Assembly: GCF_005280295.1 (NCBI RefSeq)
Contig: NZ_CP040020.1
Span: 1,240,001-1,304,000 of the forward strand
Direction of reading: 5' to 3'
Length of the DNA stretch: 64,000 bases
Source: Brevibacterium sp. CS2
GTDB taxonomy: Bacteria; Actinomycetota; Actinomycetes; Actinomycetales; Brevibacteriaceae
The notes beneath the pieces were generated by a model that had not been told where the DNA came from, did not search any database, and saw only the letters and a program-made list of their open reading frames with translations. Positions within the stretch are counted from its first letter, which is position 1. The number at the start of each line of letters is the position of its first letter. Positions 9,879 to 19,529 of this stretch are shown one piece after another. The translations under genes and the position numbers were made by a program.

Positions 9879-10375
9879 GGGTCGAGGGTGACGTCGGATC
9901 CCCTGCCCGGGAATCCCGCGCGGCGTCCTGTGGACGAGGCCGCCCGGTGCGTGCGCCCTGTGACCCGAGGTGCGCTCTCCTGTGACCGGGCGTGCATCCC
10001 GGACATCGGCGCAGATGACAACCGCACTCCGTATCGACCGGGGCTCTCCGGCGCACCCCTGCCCTGCGGATGGCCTCCTGGCGGGATGCAGCAGTTTCGC
10101 GGATCAACAGCTGAATTCACTCGCAACGAAGGGGAACCAGGTGAGAATCCATGGGTCTGGGCAGAAAGAGCTGCATCGGAGAACTGCCGTGCTGCACCGG
10201 GTCGGCAGCGCGGCGTGGGTTCCGCCCGCTGGGTTCGGCAGGTGCCCTTGTGCGCTTGCATCGCCGTGACCATTCAGTAGCCTTGAATGCGCGGTCCGGG
10301 GCCCGGGCCGTCCCCGGGGTGGGCGTCGCAGCACGCCTCGGCAGTCCCCGCACCAGACTCAAGGAGACGAGCCCG
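9879..10375. other. 497-bp intergenic region without a supported gene
   Basis: This gap separates the divergent DUF559 and BCCT genes. Open frames here have poor composition and no ribosome site. A weak promoter-like pair (TTGCAT, 16 bp, TAGCCT) ends near 10282, upstream of the BCCT gene. I see no riboswitch or strong repeat. Confidence 0.5.
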
Positions 10376-12181
10376 ATGCTGACCCGACTGCACGACACCC
10401 TGCGCCTGCGCACCTCGCCGGCGATCTTCTTCGGCGCCGCGGGGGTTATCGTCCTCTTCGTCATCGCGACGATCGCCTTCACCGAACTGCTCGACGCCGC
10501 GGTCACCTCCGCCTCCGACTGGCTGCTCGCGCAGTTCGGGTGGTTCTACATCCTCGGGGTCACGATCTTCCTCGCCTTCCTGATCTTCATCGCCGTCGGC
10601 CGGTTCGGACGGGTCAAGCTCGGGCCCGACGACGAGCCGCCCGAGCACAGCGGCCTCGCCTGGTTCTCGATGCTGTTCGCCGCCGGCATCGGCACGATCC
10701 TCATGTTCTGGGGTGTCGCCGAGCCGATCAGCCACTTCGGGGAGCCGCCGCGCGGAGCCTCGCTCGGGATCGAGGCCGGCACCCCGGCCGCGGCCGTCGA
10801 CGCGATGAACTTCACGCTCTACCACTTCACGCTCCACACCTGGACGATCTTCACGCTGCCGGCCCTGTGCTTCGCCTACTTCATCCACAAGCGCAACCTG
10901 CCGCCGCGCGTGAGCTCGATCTTCCAGCCCATCCTCGGCGAGCGCATCCACGGCCCGATCGGCAAGACCATCGACATCGTCGCGATCGTCGGCACGGTGT
11001 TCGGCATCGCCGTGTCGATCGGCCTGGGCACCCTGCAGATCAACGGCGGTCTGTCGCAGCTGTTCGGCATCCCGGAGAACGCCGGCTGGCAGCTCATCAT
11101 CATCGGCGTCGTCACGGGCGTCGCGCTGATCTCGGTGTCGCTCGGTCTCGACAAGGGCATCAAGGTGCTGTCGAACGCGAACATCATTGTCGCCATCTGC
11201 CTGCTGATCTTCATCGTCCTAGCCGGCCCCACCCTGTTCCTCCTCAAGGGCACGATCGAGGCGTTCGGCAGCTACCTCGTCAACCTGCCCGAGCTCGCCC
11301 TGTGGAACGACACCTTCGCCGACACCGGCTGGCAGAGCGGCTGGACCGTCTTCTACTGGGCGTGGACCATCACCTGGTCGCCGTTCGTCGGGATCTTCAT
11401 CGCCCGGATCTCCAAGGGCCGCACCATCCGCCAGTTCGTGTCCGGTGTGCTCGCGGTGCCCGCCGGCTTCTCGGTGATCTGGTTCGGGATCTTCGGCTTC
11501 GCGTCGTTCGACATCGAGCTCAACGGCGAGGGCGGCCTCGTCGACCGCGTGGTCACCGACGGCGACATCCCGGGAGCCCTGTTCGCGTTCCTCGAGCACT
11601 ACCCGCTGCCGTTCTTCGTATCCATCGTCGCGATCGTGCTCGTCGTCGTCTTCTTCGTCACCTCGGTCGACTCCGCAGCGCTCATCACCGACACCATGGC
11701 CAACGGCCACGAGGACTTCAACCCGCTCGGTCAGCGCATCTTCTGGGCCCTGTCGATCGGCATCATCACCGCCACCCTGCTCGTGTTCTCCGGCACCGGC
11801 GGGCTCGAGGCGCTCGAGAAGACGATCATCCTCGTCGGGCTCCCGTTCTTCATCATGGGCTACTTCCAGATGTACGCCCTGTACAGCGCGCTGCGTGAGG
11901 ACGCCGGCGAGCTGCCGCCCATGCGCACCCGGCGCTGGAAGAAGGTCCTCCCGCCCGAGGAGTACGCGCGCCGGCAGGACGAGGACGAGCACGACACCTC
12001 GGACACGGTGGTCGATCCCGAGGCTGCCGACGAAGTGCCGGTCATGGCCGACCCCTACGTCGACGAGGTGGACGCGAGCGGTGCGCACGACGGCCCGGGG
12101 CGGAGGCGCCGGCTGCCCGAGGGCACGATCTCGTCCCGGACCGGCAGCGCCAAGATCACCTACGGCCGCGCTGAGGACTGA
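10376..12181 (+). CDS. BCCT family transporter with altered tryptophan box
   Basis: Sodium- or proton-coupled transporter of the betaine/choline/carnitine family, 601 residues and about 12 membrane segments, with an acidic then basic cytosolic C-terminus. The hallmark WSPFVGIFIARISKGRT is at about 334-350 and GIGTILMFWGVAEP at 104-117. Compared with BetP, the substrate box is mostly changed: Phe151 for Trp189, Trp156 kept, Phe159 for Tyr197 and Thr331 for Trp374. Glycine betaine should therefore not be assumed as substrate. The start follows AAGGAGA (10361-10367), and an in-frame upstream extension is rejected. The C-terminal regulatory tail is long. Confidence 0.92.
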   Translation: MLTRLHDTLRLRTSPAIFFGAAGVIVLFVIATIAFTELLDAAVTSASDWLLAQFGWFYILGVTIFLAFLIFIAVGRFGRVKLGPDDEPPEHSGLAWFSMLFAAGIGTILMFWGVAEPISHFGEPPRGASLGIEAGTPAAAVDAMNFTLYHFTLHTWTIFTLPALCFAYFIHKRNLPPRVSSIFQPILGERIHGPIGKTIDIVAIVGTVFGIAVSIGLGTLQINGGLSQLFGIPENAGWQLIIIGVVTGVALISVSLGLDKGIKVLSNANIIVAICLLIFIVLAGPTLFLLKGTIEAFGSYLVNLPELALWNDTFADTGWQSGWTVFYWAWTITWSPFVGIFIARISKGRTIRQFVSGVLAVPAGFSVIWFGIFGFASFDIELNGEGGLVDRVVTDGDIPGALFAFLEHYPLPFFVSIVAIVLVVVFFVTSVDSAALITDTMANGHEDFNPLGQRIFWALSIGIITATLLVFSGTGGLEALEKTIILVGLPFFIMGYFQMYALYSALREDAGELPPMRTRRWKKVLPPEEYARRQDEDEHDTSDTVVDPEAADEVPVMADPYVDEVDASGAHDGPGRRRRLPEGTISSRTGSAKITYGRAED

Positions 12182-12229
12182 GCCTACGGCCGAGTCGCAG
12201 CGCAGCTCAGTTCAACGGCGCTGCACCTG

Positions 12230-12292
12230 CATCGACCTGTCACTCGTGCTCGATATCCACGTCCGGATTCGAGCACGAGCGGCAGGTCGATG
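12230..12292. terminator. Long hairpin (24-bp stem) between convergent BCCT and purL genes
   Basis: 12230-12253 pairs with 12269-12292 across a 15-nt loop. All 24 positions pair except one A-C mismatch and one G-U. It lies between converging genes and can act on both strands. Confidence 0.7.
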
Positions 12293-12331
12293 GGCGTTCC
12301 GAGCTCAAGCGGCAGGTCGATGGGCGTTCCG
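12278..12331 (+). repeat. Two direct 24-bp copies of the hairpin's 3' arm
   Basis: 12278-12301 and 12308-12331 are identical 24-mers, 30 bp apart. The first contains the end of the right stem arm of the terminator, so the second copy could offer an alternative pairing partner for the left arm. Confidence 0.75.
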
Positions 12332-12366
12332 CGCTCGAGAGCAGCAGCTTCCGCCGCGCCCGCCTC

Positions 12367-14694
12367 TCAGCCGAAGTGCTGCGGCAGCGTCGCCTCGTGG
12401 GCGGTGCGCAGCTCGGTGACCGGGATGGTGAAGCGGTCGACGAGCTCGAGCACCGCACCGGTGTTGCCCTCACCGGCGTCGGTCATGCCGATCCGCGCGA
12501 ACGGGAAGGCGCGTGCGGTGCACATGTCCTTGAAGCGCACTTCCTCGGAGCGGGGGACGGCGACGATCGCGCGTGCCGTCGACTCCGAGAACAGGAGCGT
12601 GAAGAGGTCGACGCCGTCGCGCTGGGCGACCTCGTCGAGCCATACCCGCGCACCCGTGCCGCGGCGCAGGCACGCCTCGGCCAGGGCCTGTGCGAGCCCG
12701 CCCTCGGAGAGGTCGTGCGCGGCGTCGATCATGCCGTCGCGCGAGGCGTTGATGAGGATGTCGGCGAGCTCCTTCTCCGTGTCCGGCCGGAACTCCGGGG
12801 GCACGCCGCCGAGGTGGCCGTGGACGACATCGGCCCACGCCGAGCCGTCGAGCTCCTCGGCGGTGGTGCCGAGCAGGTAGATCGTCTGGCCGGCGTCCTT
12901 CCAGCCCGCCGGGGTGGCACGGGTGACGTCGTCGAACACGCCGAGCACGCCGACCACCGGGGTCGGGTGGATGGCGACGCCGCCGGTCTGGTTGTACAGC
13001 GACACGTTGCCGCCGGTGACGGGGATGCCGAGCTCCTGGCAGCCGGCGGCCAGACCCTCGACGGCCTGCGCGAACTGCCACATGATCTCCGGGTCCTCCG
13101 GCGAGCCGAAGTTGAGGCAGTCGGTGACGGCGAGCGGCCGGGCGCCGGAGGTGGCGACGTTGCGGTGCGCCTCGGCGAGCGCGAGCTGCGCCCCGCGTGC
13201 GGGGTCGAGATAGCAGTAGCGGCCGTTGGCGTCGGTCGCGATCGCCACGCCGAGCCCGGTCTCCTCGTCGACCCGGATGACGCCGGCGTCGTCGGGGAAC
13301 GCGAGTGCGGTGTTGCCCTGCACATAGCGGTCGTACTGGTTCGTCACCCAGGACTTCGAGGCGAGGTTGGGGGAGCCGAGGAGTCGCAGCAGCGTGGCGC
13401 GCAGCTCCTCGTCCGACTCCGGGCGGGTGAGGCCGGCGGCGGCGACGGAGTCCGCGCGGGTGGCCTCCGTCCACGAGGGCTCGTGGTAGGGGCGCTCGTA
13501 GACCGGGCCGTCGTGGGCCACGGAGCGCGGCGGCACGTCGACGATGATGTCGCCGTGCCATTCGATGACGAGCCGGCCGGTGTCGGTGACCTCGCCGAGC
13601 ACGCTCGTCTCGACGTCCCACTTGGTGGTGATCGCGAGGAACTCCTCGAGCTTCTCGGGGGTGACGACCGCCATCATCCGCTCCTGGGATTCGCTCATGA
13701 GGATCTCCTCCGGCGTGAGCGAGGGGTCGCGCAGCAGCACGTCGTCGAGCGCGATGTGCATGCCGCCCTCGCCGTTGGAGGCGAGCTCCGAGGTGGCGCA
13801 GGAGATCCCGGCGGCGCCGAGGTCCTGGATGCCCTCGACGACCTCGGCGGCGAACAGCTCGAGGCAGCACTCGATGAGGACCTTCTCCGCGAACGGGTCG
13901 CCCACCTGCACTGCCGGGCGCTTGGACGGCTTGGTGTCGTCGAAGGACTCCGAGGCGAGGATCGAGGCGCCGCCGATCCCGTCGCCACCGGTGCGCGCCC
14001 CGAACAGCACGACCTTGTTGCCCACGCCCGAAGCGTTGGCCAGCCGGATGTCGTCGTGGCGCAGCACTCCCACGGCGAGCGCGTTGACGAGCGGGTTGCC
14101 CTGGTAGACGGAGTCGAAGACGACCTCGCCGCCGATGTTCGGCAGGCCCAGGCAGTTGCCGTAGCCGCCCACCCCGGCGACGACGCCGTGGACCACGCGG
14201 GCGGTGTCCGGGTGGTCGATCGCGCCGAAGCGCAGCTGGTCCATGACCGCGACGGGGCGCGCCCCCATGGAGATGATGTCGCGCACGATGCCGCCCACGC
14301 CGGTGGCCGCACCCTGGTAGGGCTCGACGTAGGAGGGGTGGTTGTGGCTCTCGACCTTGAAGGTCACCGCCCAGTCGTCGCCGATGTCGACGACGCCGGC
14401 GTTCTCGCCGATGCCCACGAGCAGGTTCTTCTTCATGTCGTCGGTGACGTAGTCGCCGAACTTGCGCAGGTGGACCTTGGAGGACTTGTAGGAGCAGTGC
14501 TCGGACCACATGACGGAGTACATCGCGAGCTCCGCCGAGGTGGGGCGCCGGCCGAGGATCTCCCTGATGCTCGCGTACTCGTTCTCCTTGAGCCCGAGCT
14601 CCGCGAACGGCTGCTCGACATCGGGGTTCGCGGCGGCGAAGTCGACCGTCTCCCTGACCTTCTTGTCCGCCGGTGCCGAGTGCGTGTTCGTCAT
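12367..14694 (-). CDS. purL: Phosphoribosylformylglycinamidine synthase, large subunit
   Basis: Fourth step of purine synthesis: ATP-dependent conversion of FGAR to FGAM, with PurS and PurQ. It has 775 residues, the bacterial small-type PurL length. [16 protein letters not shown] near residue 50, [14 protein letters not shown], and later repeats of the AIR-synthase fold ([26 protein letters not shown]-like segment) are all present. [12 protein letters not shown] is the likely start, with a purine-rich AAAGGA upstream; longer readings are unlikely. Its partners lie 6 kb away in the purSQ gene rather than next to it. Confidence 0.96.
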   Translation of the reverse strand: MTNTHSAPADKKVRETVDFAAANPDVEQPFAELGLKENEYASIREILGRRPTSAELAMYSVMWSEHCSYKSSKVHLRKFGDYVTDDMKKNLLVGIGENAGVVDIGDDWAVTFKVESHNHPSYVEPYQGAATGVGGIVRDIISMGARPVAVMDQLRFGAIDHPDTARVVHGVVAGVGGYGNCLGLPNIGGEVVFDSVYQGNPLVNALAVGVLRHDDIRLANASGVGNKVVLFGARTGGDGIGGASILASESFDDTKPSKRPAVQVGDPFAEKVLIECCLELFAAEVVEGIQDLGAAGISCATSELASNGEGGMHIALDDVLLRDPSLTPEEILMSESQERMMAVVTPEKLEEFLAITTKWDVETSVLGEVTDTGRLVIEWHGDIIVDVPPRSVAHDGPVYERPYHEPSWTEATRADSVAAAGLTRPESDEELRATLLRLLGSPNLASKSWVTNQYDRYVQGNTALAFPDDAGVIRVDEETGLGVAIATDANGRYCYLDPARGAQLALAEAHRNVATSGARPLAVTDCLNFGSPEDPEIMWQFAQAVEGLAAGCQELGIPVTGGNVSLYNQTGGVAIHPTPVVGVLGVFDDVTRATPAGWKDAGQTIYLLGTTAEELDGSAWADVVHGHLGGVPPEFRPDTEKELADILINASRDGMIDAAHDLSEGGLAQALAEACLRRGTGARVWLDEVAQRDGVDLFTLLFSESTARAIVAVPRSEEVRFKDMCTARAFPFARIGMTDAGEGNTGAVLELVDRFTIPVTELRTAHEATLPQHFG

Positions 14695-14944
14695 GATCCT
14701 GGGGTGGTCCTTTCGTGAAGACAGCGCCGTGTCCATCGTACCGCCGCCGGGCGCGGGGGCGCCGGTCGACCGCGCCTCGGACATCGCCCGTCGGAGCGCC
14801 CCGGTACCCGGCCGTCGTGGGCCCGACGACCCAGGCGCGCGGGATCGTGGCACGCGCCGGTGGGCGGTAACGTCGGACGCATCGCCCGCCTGCGGCCCGG
14901 GACGTCGATCCGGCCGCCGTCCCGCCCGCTGCGAAGGAGCCGCC

Positions 14945-15994
14945 GTGAACATCTTCACCCACCCCGAGTTCGACCACCACGAGCAGGTCGTGTTCTGCCA
15001 CGACCCGGCCACCGACCTCCGCGCGATCATCGCCATCCACGACACCGCGCTCGGCCCGGCCGCCGGCGGCTGCCGGATGCACCCCTACGCCACGGAGGAG
15101 GATGCGCTCACCGACGTCCTGCGCCTGTCGCGCGGGATGAGCTACAAGAACGCGATCGCCGGCCTCCCGCTCGGCGGCGGCAAGTGCGTGATCATCGCCG
15201 ACCCGCGCCGGCCCGACAAGGCCGAGGTGCTGCGCGCCTTCTCCCGGCACGTGCAGACGCTCGGCGGGCGCTTCTGGACCGCGATCGACGTCGGCGTCGG
15301 GCCGGAGGACGCCGATGTCCTCGCCGAGGAGTGCGACTACATCTTCGCCCGGGCCAGCCAGTTCCCCACCGGCGTCACCGCCTCCCAGTTCACCGCGCTC
15401 GGGGCGTTCACCGCGCTGCGCGCCGGGGCCGCCCACGTGTGGGACCGGACCGACCTCGTGGGGCTGCGGGTCGCGGTGCAGGGGCTCGGCGGCACCGGCC
15501 GGGAGCTCTCCCGGCTGCTCTACGAGGCCGGGGCGGAGCTCGTCGTCGCCGACGTCTCCCCGGACGCCGTCGCCGCCGTGGTCGAGGCCTACGGCGCCAT
15601 GGCGGTCGACCCGGACGTCATCCACTCCCAGGACGTCGACGTGTTCGCTCCCTGCGCGCTCGGCGCGGTGATCAACGACGCGACGGTGGGGGAGATCTCC
15701 GCCCGGCTCGTCAGCGGGATCGCGAACAACCAGCTCGCCGCCCCGGAGCACGGCCGGATCCTGCGGGAGCACGGCATCACCGTCGTGCCGGACTTCCTCG
15801 CCAACGCCGGCGGGGTGATGGCGGCGGCGACGATGATCTACTCCGATCCCACGCTCGAGTCCTCGCGGGAGACCGTCCTCACGCTCTTCGACCGGGTGCG
15901 AGCCGTGCTCGAGCAGGCCGAGCGCGAGGACCGGTCGAGTGCGGAGGTGGCCGAGGAGATCGCTCGGGAGCGCATGGCCGCCGCTCGGAGCTGA
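14945..15994 (+). CDS. Leucine/valine/phenylalanine dehydrogenase family protein
   Basis: NAD-dependent oxidative deaminase of branched-chain or aromatic amino acids, 349 residues. Lys68 (SYKNA) and Lys80 (GGGKC) fall at the exact positions of the catalytic lysines in Bacillus leucine dehydrogenase. The Rossmann motif is [13 protein letters not shown]. Short length and the absence of an extended C-terminus favour leucine or valine dehydrogenase, but substrate preference cannot be fixed. The start is a GTG with AAGGAG seven bases upstream. It is divergent from purL. Confidence 0.9.
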   Translation: MNIFTHPEFDHHEQVVFCHDPATDLRAIIAIHDTALGPAAGGCRMHPYATEEDALTDVLRLSRGMSYKNAIAGLPLGGGKCVIIADPRRPDKAEVLRAFSRHVQTLGGRFWTAIDVGVGPEDADVLAEECDYIFARASQFPTGVTASQFTALGAFTALRAGAAHVWDRTDLVGLRVAVQGLGGTGRELSRLLYEAGAELVVADVSPDAVAAVVEAYGAMAVDPDVIHSQDVDVFAPCALGAVINDATVGEISARLVSGIANNQLAAPEHGRILREHGITVVPDFLANAGGVMAAATMIYSDPTLESSRETVLTLFDRVRAVLEQAEREDRSSAEVAEEIARERMAAARS

Positions 15995-16036
15995 GGGGCA
16001 GGCGGGAGCCGGGGGATCCGATCCGCGCACCCTCCC

Positions 16037-16042
16037 TAGAAT
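16037..16042 (+). promoter_or_regulatory. -10 box of leaderless trhO
   Basis: TAGAAT lies six bases before the ATG at 16049. No ribosome site is visible. Confidence 0.6.
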
Positions 16043-16048
16043 GTGCCT

Positions 16049-16978
16049 ATGTCGCTGACCAAGATCGTGCTCTTCTACGTCTTCACCCCGCTGTCCGACC
16101 CGGAGGCGGTCCGCCTGTGGCAGCACGCGCTCGCCGAGGGCTGCGGGCTCAAGGGGCGGGTCATCGTCTCCCACCAGGGCATCAACGCCACGCTCGGCGG
16201 CGAGATCGACGACGTCAAGCGCTATGTGCGGTCCACCCGCAGCTACGCACCCTTCCGGGACGCCGACATCAAGTGGTCTACCGGGACCGGCAACGACTTC
16301 CCCCGGCTCAGCGTCAAGGTGCGCCCCGAGCTCGTGACCTTCCACGCCCCGGACGAGATCACCGTCACCGCAGACGGGGTGCAGGGCGGCGGCGAGCACC
16401 TGACGCCCGGACGGCTGCACCGTCTCATCGAGGAGCGCGGCGACGAGGTCGTGTTCTTCGACGGACGCAATGCGATGGAAGCGCAGATCGGACGGTTCAA
16501 GGGTGCGATCGTGCCCGACACGGACACCACCCGCGATTTCATCGCGGAGATCGAGTCCGGCCGGTACGCCGAGCTCAAGGACCGGCCCGTGGTGACCTAC
16601 TGCACCGGCGGGATCCGGTGCGAGGTGCTCAGCGTGCTCATGAAGAACCGGGGCTTCTCCGAGGTGTACCAGCTCGAGGGCGGGATCGTCCGCTACGGCG
16701 AATCGTTCGGCAACTCCGGCCTGTGGGACGGATCGCTCTACGTATTCGACAAGCGCATGCACATGGAGTTCGGCGAGGGCGCGGAGTCGCTGGGGCGCTG
16801 CGCCGAATGCGCGAAGCCCACGCCGCTGTTCGTCAACTGCGCGAACGACGAGTGCCGCAAGCTCTTCCTCCGCTGCGCCGCGTGTACGGAGTCGGGACTT
16901 CACCCGCACTGCGGAGAGTGCGTGCCCGCCGGTGCCGCGGGATCGGCGATCACCGGCGCCGAGGCGCCCTCGCGCTGA
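16049..16978 (+). CDS. trhO: tRNA uridine(34) hydroxylase, rhodanese family
   Basis: 309-residue relative of E. coli YceA/TrhO, which forms 5-hydroxyuridine in tRNA wobble positions. The N-terminal acylphosphatase-like part ([16 protein letters not shown]) is followed by a rhodanese domain with catalytic Cys185 in [11 protein letters not shown] cysteine-rich tail (CAEC...CANDEC...CAAC...CGEC) could bind metal. The ATG at 16049 is chosen over the GTG two codons upstream because of the leaderless promoter. Confidence 0.92.
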   Translation: MSLTKIVLFYVFTPLSDPEAVRLWQHALAEGCGLKGRVIVSHQGINATLGGEIDDVKRYVRSTRSYAPFRDADIKWSTGTGNDFPRLSVKVRPELVTFHAPDEITVTADGVQGGGEHLTPGRLHRLIEERGDEVVFFDGRNAMEAQIGRFKGAIVPDTDTTRDFIAEIESGRYAELKDRPVVTYCTGGIRCEVLSVLMKNRGFSEVYQLEGGIVRYGESFGNSGLWDGSLYVFDKRMHMEFGEGAESLGRCAECAKPTPLFVNCANDECRKLFLRCAACTESGLHPHCGECVPAGAAGSAITGAEAPSR

Positions 16979-17068
16979 GCGGCCGGACGCACCTCGCCGT
17001 ACTGCGGGGTATCCGAGGGGCGGCGCGCTCGCTGCACGGGGCGCGCACTCACCGCACGGGGCGCAGAC

Positions 17069-17920
17069 TCATGACAGGAGGGCGATCTCCGGCTTCCGGA
17101 AGAGGCGCCCGCGGGTGAGACCGCAGAGCAGGCGCTCGCCCGCGCTCTGCCGGTCCCAGTGCAGCCGGCACGTGTAGAGGGTCCGCCGCACGCGCGAGGC
17201 GAGCGCCCGGGCCGAGCCGAAGGTCCGGCCCTCGACCCCGACCGCCATGCCCCGGCTCCAGCCGATCCGCGCGAGCGGGCCGAGCGCGAACGCGAGATCG
17301 AGGTCGTCGTGCACCGCGGGATCCGTCGAATGGGCCCGGTGGCGGACGTGCAGCCACACCCCGCGGCGCACCGCCATCGTCGAACCCCACAGCGGGACGT
17401 TGCCCATCGCCGCGCCGACCCCGAGCTGGAGCGAGGAGTGGTACGCCGCCGAGGCGATCCGCCCGCGCAGCCCGGGGATGTCGTAGAAGCAACCGGGGCC
17501 CGTCACCGCGTGGAGGTTGCGCCCCTCGATCTCCGCGACGACCGTCGCCACCCAGTCCGGGGCAGGACGGGAATCGGCGTCGAGGCGGGCGAGGATCGTC
17601 CCGTGCGCAGCGTCGTAGCCGGCTGCCGAGGCGGCCGCGACCCCCGGCCTGACCTCCCGCACCACGCGCGCGCCGACGCTCCGGGCCACCGCCGAGATCG
17701 CGGGATCCGCGGGCCCGGGCGGGGAGTTGTCGACGACGATGATCTCGAGCGGCGGCCGCGTCTGGGAGGTGAGGGCGGCGAGGCAGCCGGCGAGCGTCTC
17801 GGCGTCGTCGAGCACCGGGATGACGACGGAGACCCCGGAGTCGTCTGTGCTCGGCGCCGGAGCGGCGCCGCCACGGGGCGACGGCGGGGCGGTGCCGCGC
17901 GGCGGGTCGGACGGGCTCAT
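17069..17920 (-). CDS. Family 2 glycosyltransferase
   Basis: 283 residues. The GT-A fold starts with SVVIPVLDDAETLAGCL, continues with EIIVVDNSPPGP, and has a metal-binding DADS (ARLDADSRPAPD). Acceptor and sugar are unknown. The first 30 residues are a Pro/Gly-rich N-terminal stretch. Its ATG overlaps the stop of the upstream membrane-protein gene as ATGA, so the pair is coupled and may act on a lipid-linked envelope glycan. Confidence 0.85.
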   Translation of the reverse strand: MSPSDPPRGTAPPSPRGGAAPAPSTDDSGVSVVIPVLDDAETLAGCLAALTSQTRPPLEIIVVDNSPPGPADPAISAVARSVGARVVREVRPGVAAASAAGYDAAHGTILARLDADSRPAPDWVATVVAEIEGRNLHAVTGPGCFYDIPGLRGRIASAAYHSSLQLGVGAAMGNVPLWGSTMAVRRGVWLHVRHRAHSTDPAVHDDLDLAFALGPLARIGWSRGMAVGVEGRTFGSARALASRVRRTLYTCRLHWDRQSAGERLLCGLTRGRLFRKPEIALLS

Positions 17921-18585
17921 TCGTCGGCCCCCGCGTGCGAGGCGGCCTCGCGCTCGAGCCCGAGGGCGAGGGGCAGTGCGAGGAGCCCGCCGCCGAGCGT
18001 CCCGGCGGCGAGGTCGCCGATCGTGTCGTGGTAGCCGACGCCGATCTCCTCGGAGATGAAGACGAATCCAGCCCACTCGCCGAACTCCCACAGCACGCTC
18101 AGCAGCGCGGACAGGGCGAGCAGGTGCCAGAGCAGCGACCACCATGGCAGGGGAGGGCGGACAGCGCCGTCTCTCGGCCCATGCGCGGCCGGAGGGGCGG
18201 ATTCTGCAGGCGCGCCGGAGCGATCGGGGCGCACCCGGTGGGCCGGGTCGCGGAGCATGACGAGCCGCCACGCGATGAGCACGGCGGCGGCGGTGGCGAG
18301 GGCGTGCGCCGGGATGTCGAGCCAGGAGAAGTTCTGGTAGAGGCCGGTCACCGCGGCCCAGGCGGCGGCGAGGAAGGTCAGCTGGCACAGGGCATCGACC
18401 AGCCGGGGCAGCACGAGGAAGCGCAGCAGCGTCACCCCACCGAGCACGAGGAACAGGCACCCGCCCGAGGCGACCCCGGCGTACCACCAGGCCAGCGGCA
18501 CGCTGAGGACCGCGAGGATGCGGAGGACGTCCGTCGACCACCAGCGTCCCTGCACCTCGGCCCAGGAGGATTCGGGACAAGTCAT
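17917..18585 (-). CDS. DUF2238-like polytopic membrane protein
   Basis: 222 residues with about six membrane segments. The C-terminal LWEFGEWAGFVF and HDTIGDLAAGTLGG segments resemble the conserved part of the DUF2238/YjdF membrane family. A roughly 35-residue charged Pro/Arg loop sits in the middle. It is probably leaderless: TAGACT lies six bases before the ATG on the minus strand. It is coupled to the glycosyltransferase gene. Function unknown. Confidence 0.75.
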   Translation of the reverse strand: MTCPESSWAEVQGRWWSTDVLRILAVLSVPLAWWYAGVASGGCLFLVLGGVTLLRFLVLPRLVDALCQLTFLAAAWAAVTGLYQNFSWLDIPAHALATAAAVLIAWRLVMLRDPAHRVRPDRSGAPAESAPPAAHGPRDGAVRPPLPWWSLLWHLLALSALLSVLWEFGEWAGFVFISEEIGVGYHDTIGDLAAGTLGGGLLALPLALGLEREAASHAGADE

Positions 18586-18657
18586 CTTGACAGTCTATCG
18601 GTGTCGGCGGCGCACGCTGAGCGGCTCGGTCACGCAGCGGCCAGCGCGTTCAGCGGC

Positions 18658-19044
18658 TCAGCCGCTCTGCGCCGGACCGTCGGCGGTCGGTGCCTCGTCC
18701 GACGCTCCCGGAGCGGGCGCGGCCCGGGGACTCGGGACGAGCTTGAGCCCGATCACCGCGCCGATGATCCCGCACATGAAGACGATCTTCCCGGTTGAGA
18801 TCGCCTCGGTGCCGGTGGCCATCGCCCAGCCCACGGTGAGTGCGGCGCCCACTCCTGTCCACACGGCGTAGGCGGTGCCGATCGGGATGTGCTTGGCCGC
18901 CCAGCCGAGGCCGAGCATGCTGATGACGGCGGCGACGGCGAACACGACGGTGGGCAGGAGTGCGCGGAAGCCGTCGGACATGCCGAGCGCGGTGGCCCAG
19001 ACGGCTTCGAAGACAGCGCTGAGGAGCAGGACGAGCCACGGCAT
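18658..19044 (-). CDS. SMR family transporter, second subunit of a pair (guanidinium exporter type)
   Basis: 128 residues with four transmembrane helices and a hydrophilic C-terminal extension of about 25 residues. The conserved acidic residue is in SAVFEAVWATALG, and the signature GTAYAVWTGVGAALTVGW is present. Its ATG directly abuts the stop of the first SMR gene (TGAATG). Paired SMR proteins usually form a heterodimer, and the guanidine-III riboswitch upstream points to guanidinium export (Gdx type) rather than general drug efflux. Confidence 0.88.
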   Translation of the reverse strand: MPWLVLLLSAVFEAVWATALGMSDGFRALLPTVVFAVAAVISMLGLGWAAKHIPIGTAYAVWTGVGAALTVGWAMATGTEAISTGKIVFMCGIIGAVIGLKLVPSPRAAPAPGASDEAPTADGPAQSG

Positions 19045-19359
19045 TCAGCTCACCGCCTTGAGGCCGGCGACGGAACCGATGAGGAGGACGAGGAGCAGCA
19101 CGCGTGCGACGGTCGCGCGCTCCTGCCCGGTGACGAATCCCCAGAGCACCGTGAGCGAGGCGCCGATCCCCACCCACACCGCGTACGCGGTCCCGGTGGG
19201 CAGCGAGGTCATCGCCCAGGCGAGGCCGGCCATGCTCAGCGTGACGGAGACGATGAAGAGGAGAGTGGGCTTCCAGCGTCTGAAGCCGTGCGAGGCCGAC
19301 AGCGCGGAGGCCCAGACGGCCTCGAGCATGCCGGAGACGATGAGGACGAACCAGGCCAT
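19045..19359 (-). CDS. SMR family transporter, first subunit of a pair (guanidinium exporter type)
   Basis: 104 residues, a typical SMR length, with four helices. The essential Glu is in SGMLEAVWASALS, and GTAYAVWVGIGASLTVLWG is the SugE/Gdx-like signature. It is preceded by GGGAG and the riboswitch. It probably exports guanidinium by proton exchange together with the next gene product. Substrate assignment comes from the riboswitch and is an inference for the protein. Confidence 0.9.
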   Translation of the reverse strand: MAWFVLIVSGMLEAVWASALSASHGFRRWKPTLLFIVSVTLSMAGLAWAMTSLPTGTAYAVWVGIGASLTVLWGFVTGQERATVARVLLLVLLIGSVAGLKAVS

Positions 19360-19374
19360 GACGAACTCCCGTGT

Positions 19375-19416
19375 GAGTCAGTCTTGTCGTGGTGCGGGTA
19401 CTGCTCCCTCGTCCGC
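19375..19416 (-). ncRNA. Guanidine-III (mini-ykkC type) riboswitch aptamer
   Basis: Read on the minus strand, the 42-nt segment begins GCGGACGAGG, has a central GUACCCGC and then ACGACAAGAC. This matches the Thermobifida fusca guanidine-III aptamer as I recall it. The pseudoknot partners covary (GCGG with CCGC, where T. fusca has CCGG/CCGG). The helix GAGCAGU/ACUG-A-CUC is preserved despite different bases. It ends a few bases before the GGGAG ribosome site of the paired SMR genes, which suits translational control. Confidence 0.88.
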
Positions 19417-19443
19417 GAGCCCTGGTGCCGGGCTCCATGACTC

Positions 19444-19472
19444 AGGATACCGATCCCGGTCCGGGGCGGCAA
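19444..19472 (-). promoter_or_regulatory. Promoter of the guanidine riboswitch-SMR operon
   Basis: On the minus strand, TTGCCG (19472-19467), a 17-bp spacer and TATCCT (19449-19444). Transcription would start about 20 nt before the aptamer. Confidence 0.65.
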
Positions 19473-19529
19473 CGCGCGGCCGGGCCGCTCGACCGGGAGT
19501 GCTGGACGACCCGCGCGGACGCGCTCGCC

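Noticed and set aside
10151-10375. N-terminal extension of the BCCT transporter
   Set aside because: In frame but Arg/Ser/Gly-rich and not membrane-like; the ATG at 10376 has AAGGAGA at the right distance.
12376-14718. 780-codon plus-strand frame over purL
   Set aside because: Antisense shadow of purL with no coding motifs.
12470-16909. Open frame of 1479 codons on the minus strand
   Set aside because: It crosses purL, the dehydrogenase gene and trhO in other frames or strands, is Arg/Gly/His-rich, and has no family signature. It is a GC-content artefact.
18658-19359. Two SMR genes as a general multidrug efflux pair
   Set aside because: The guanidine-III aptamer directly upstream makes guanidinium export the better reading.
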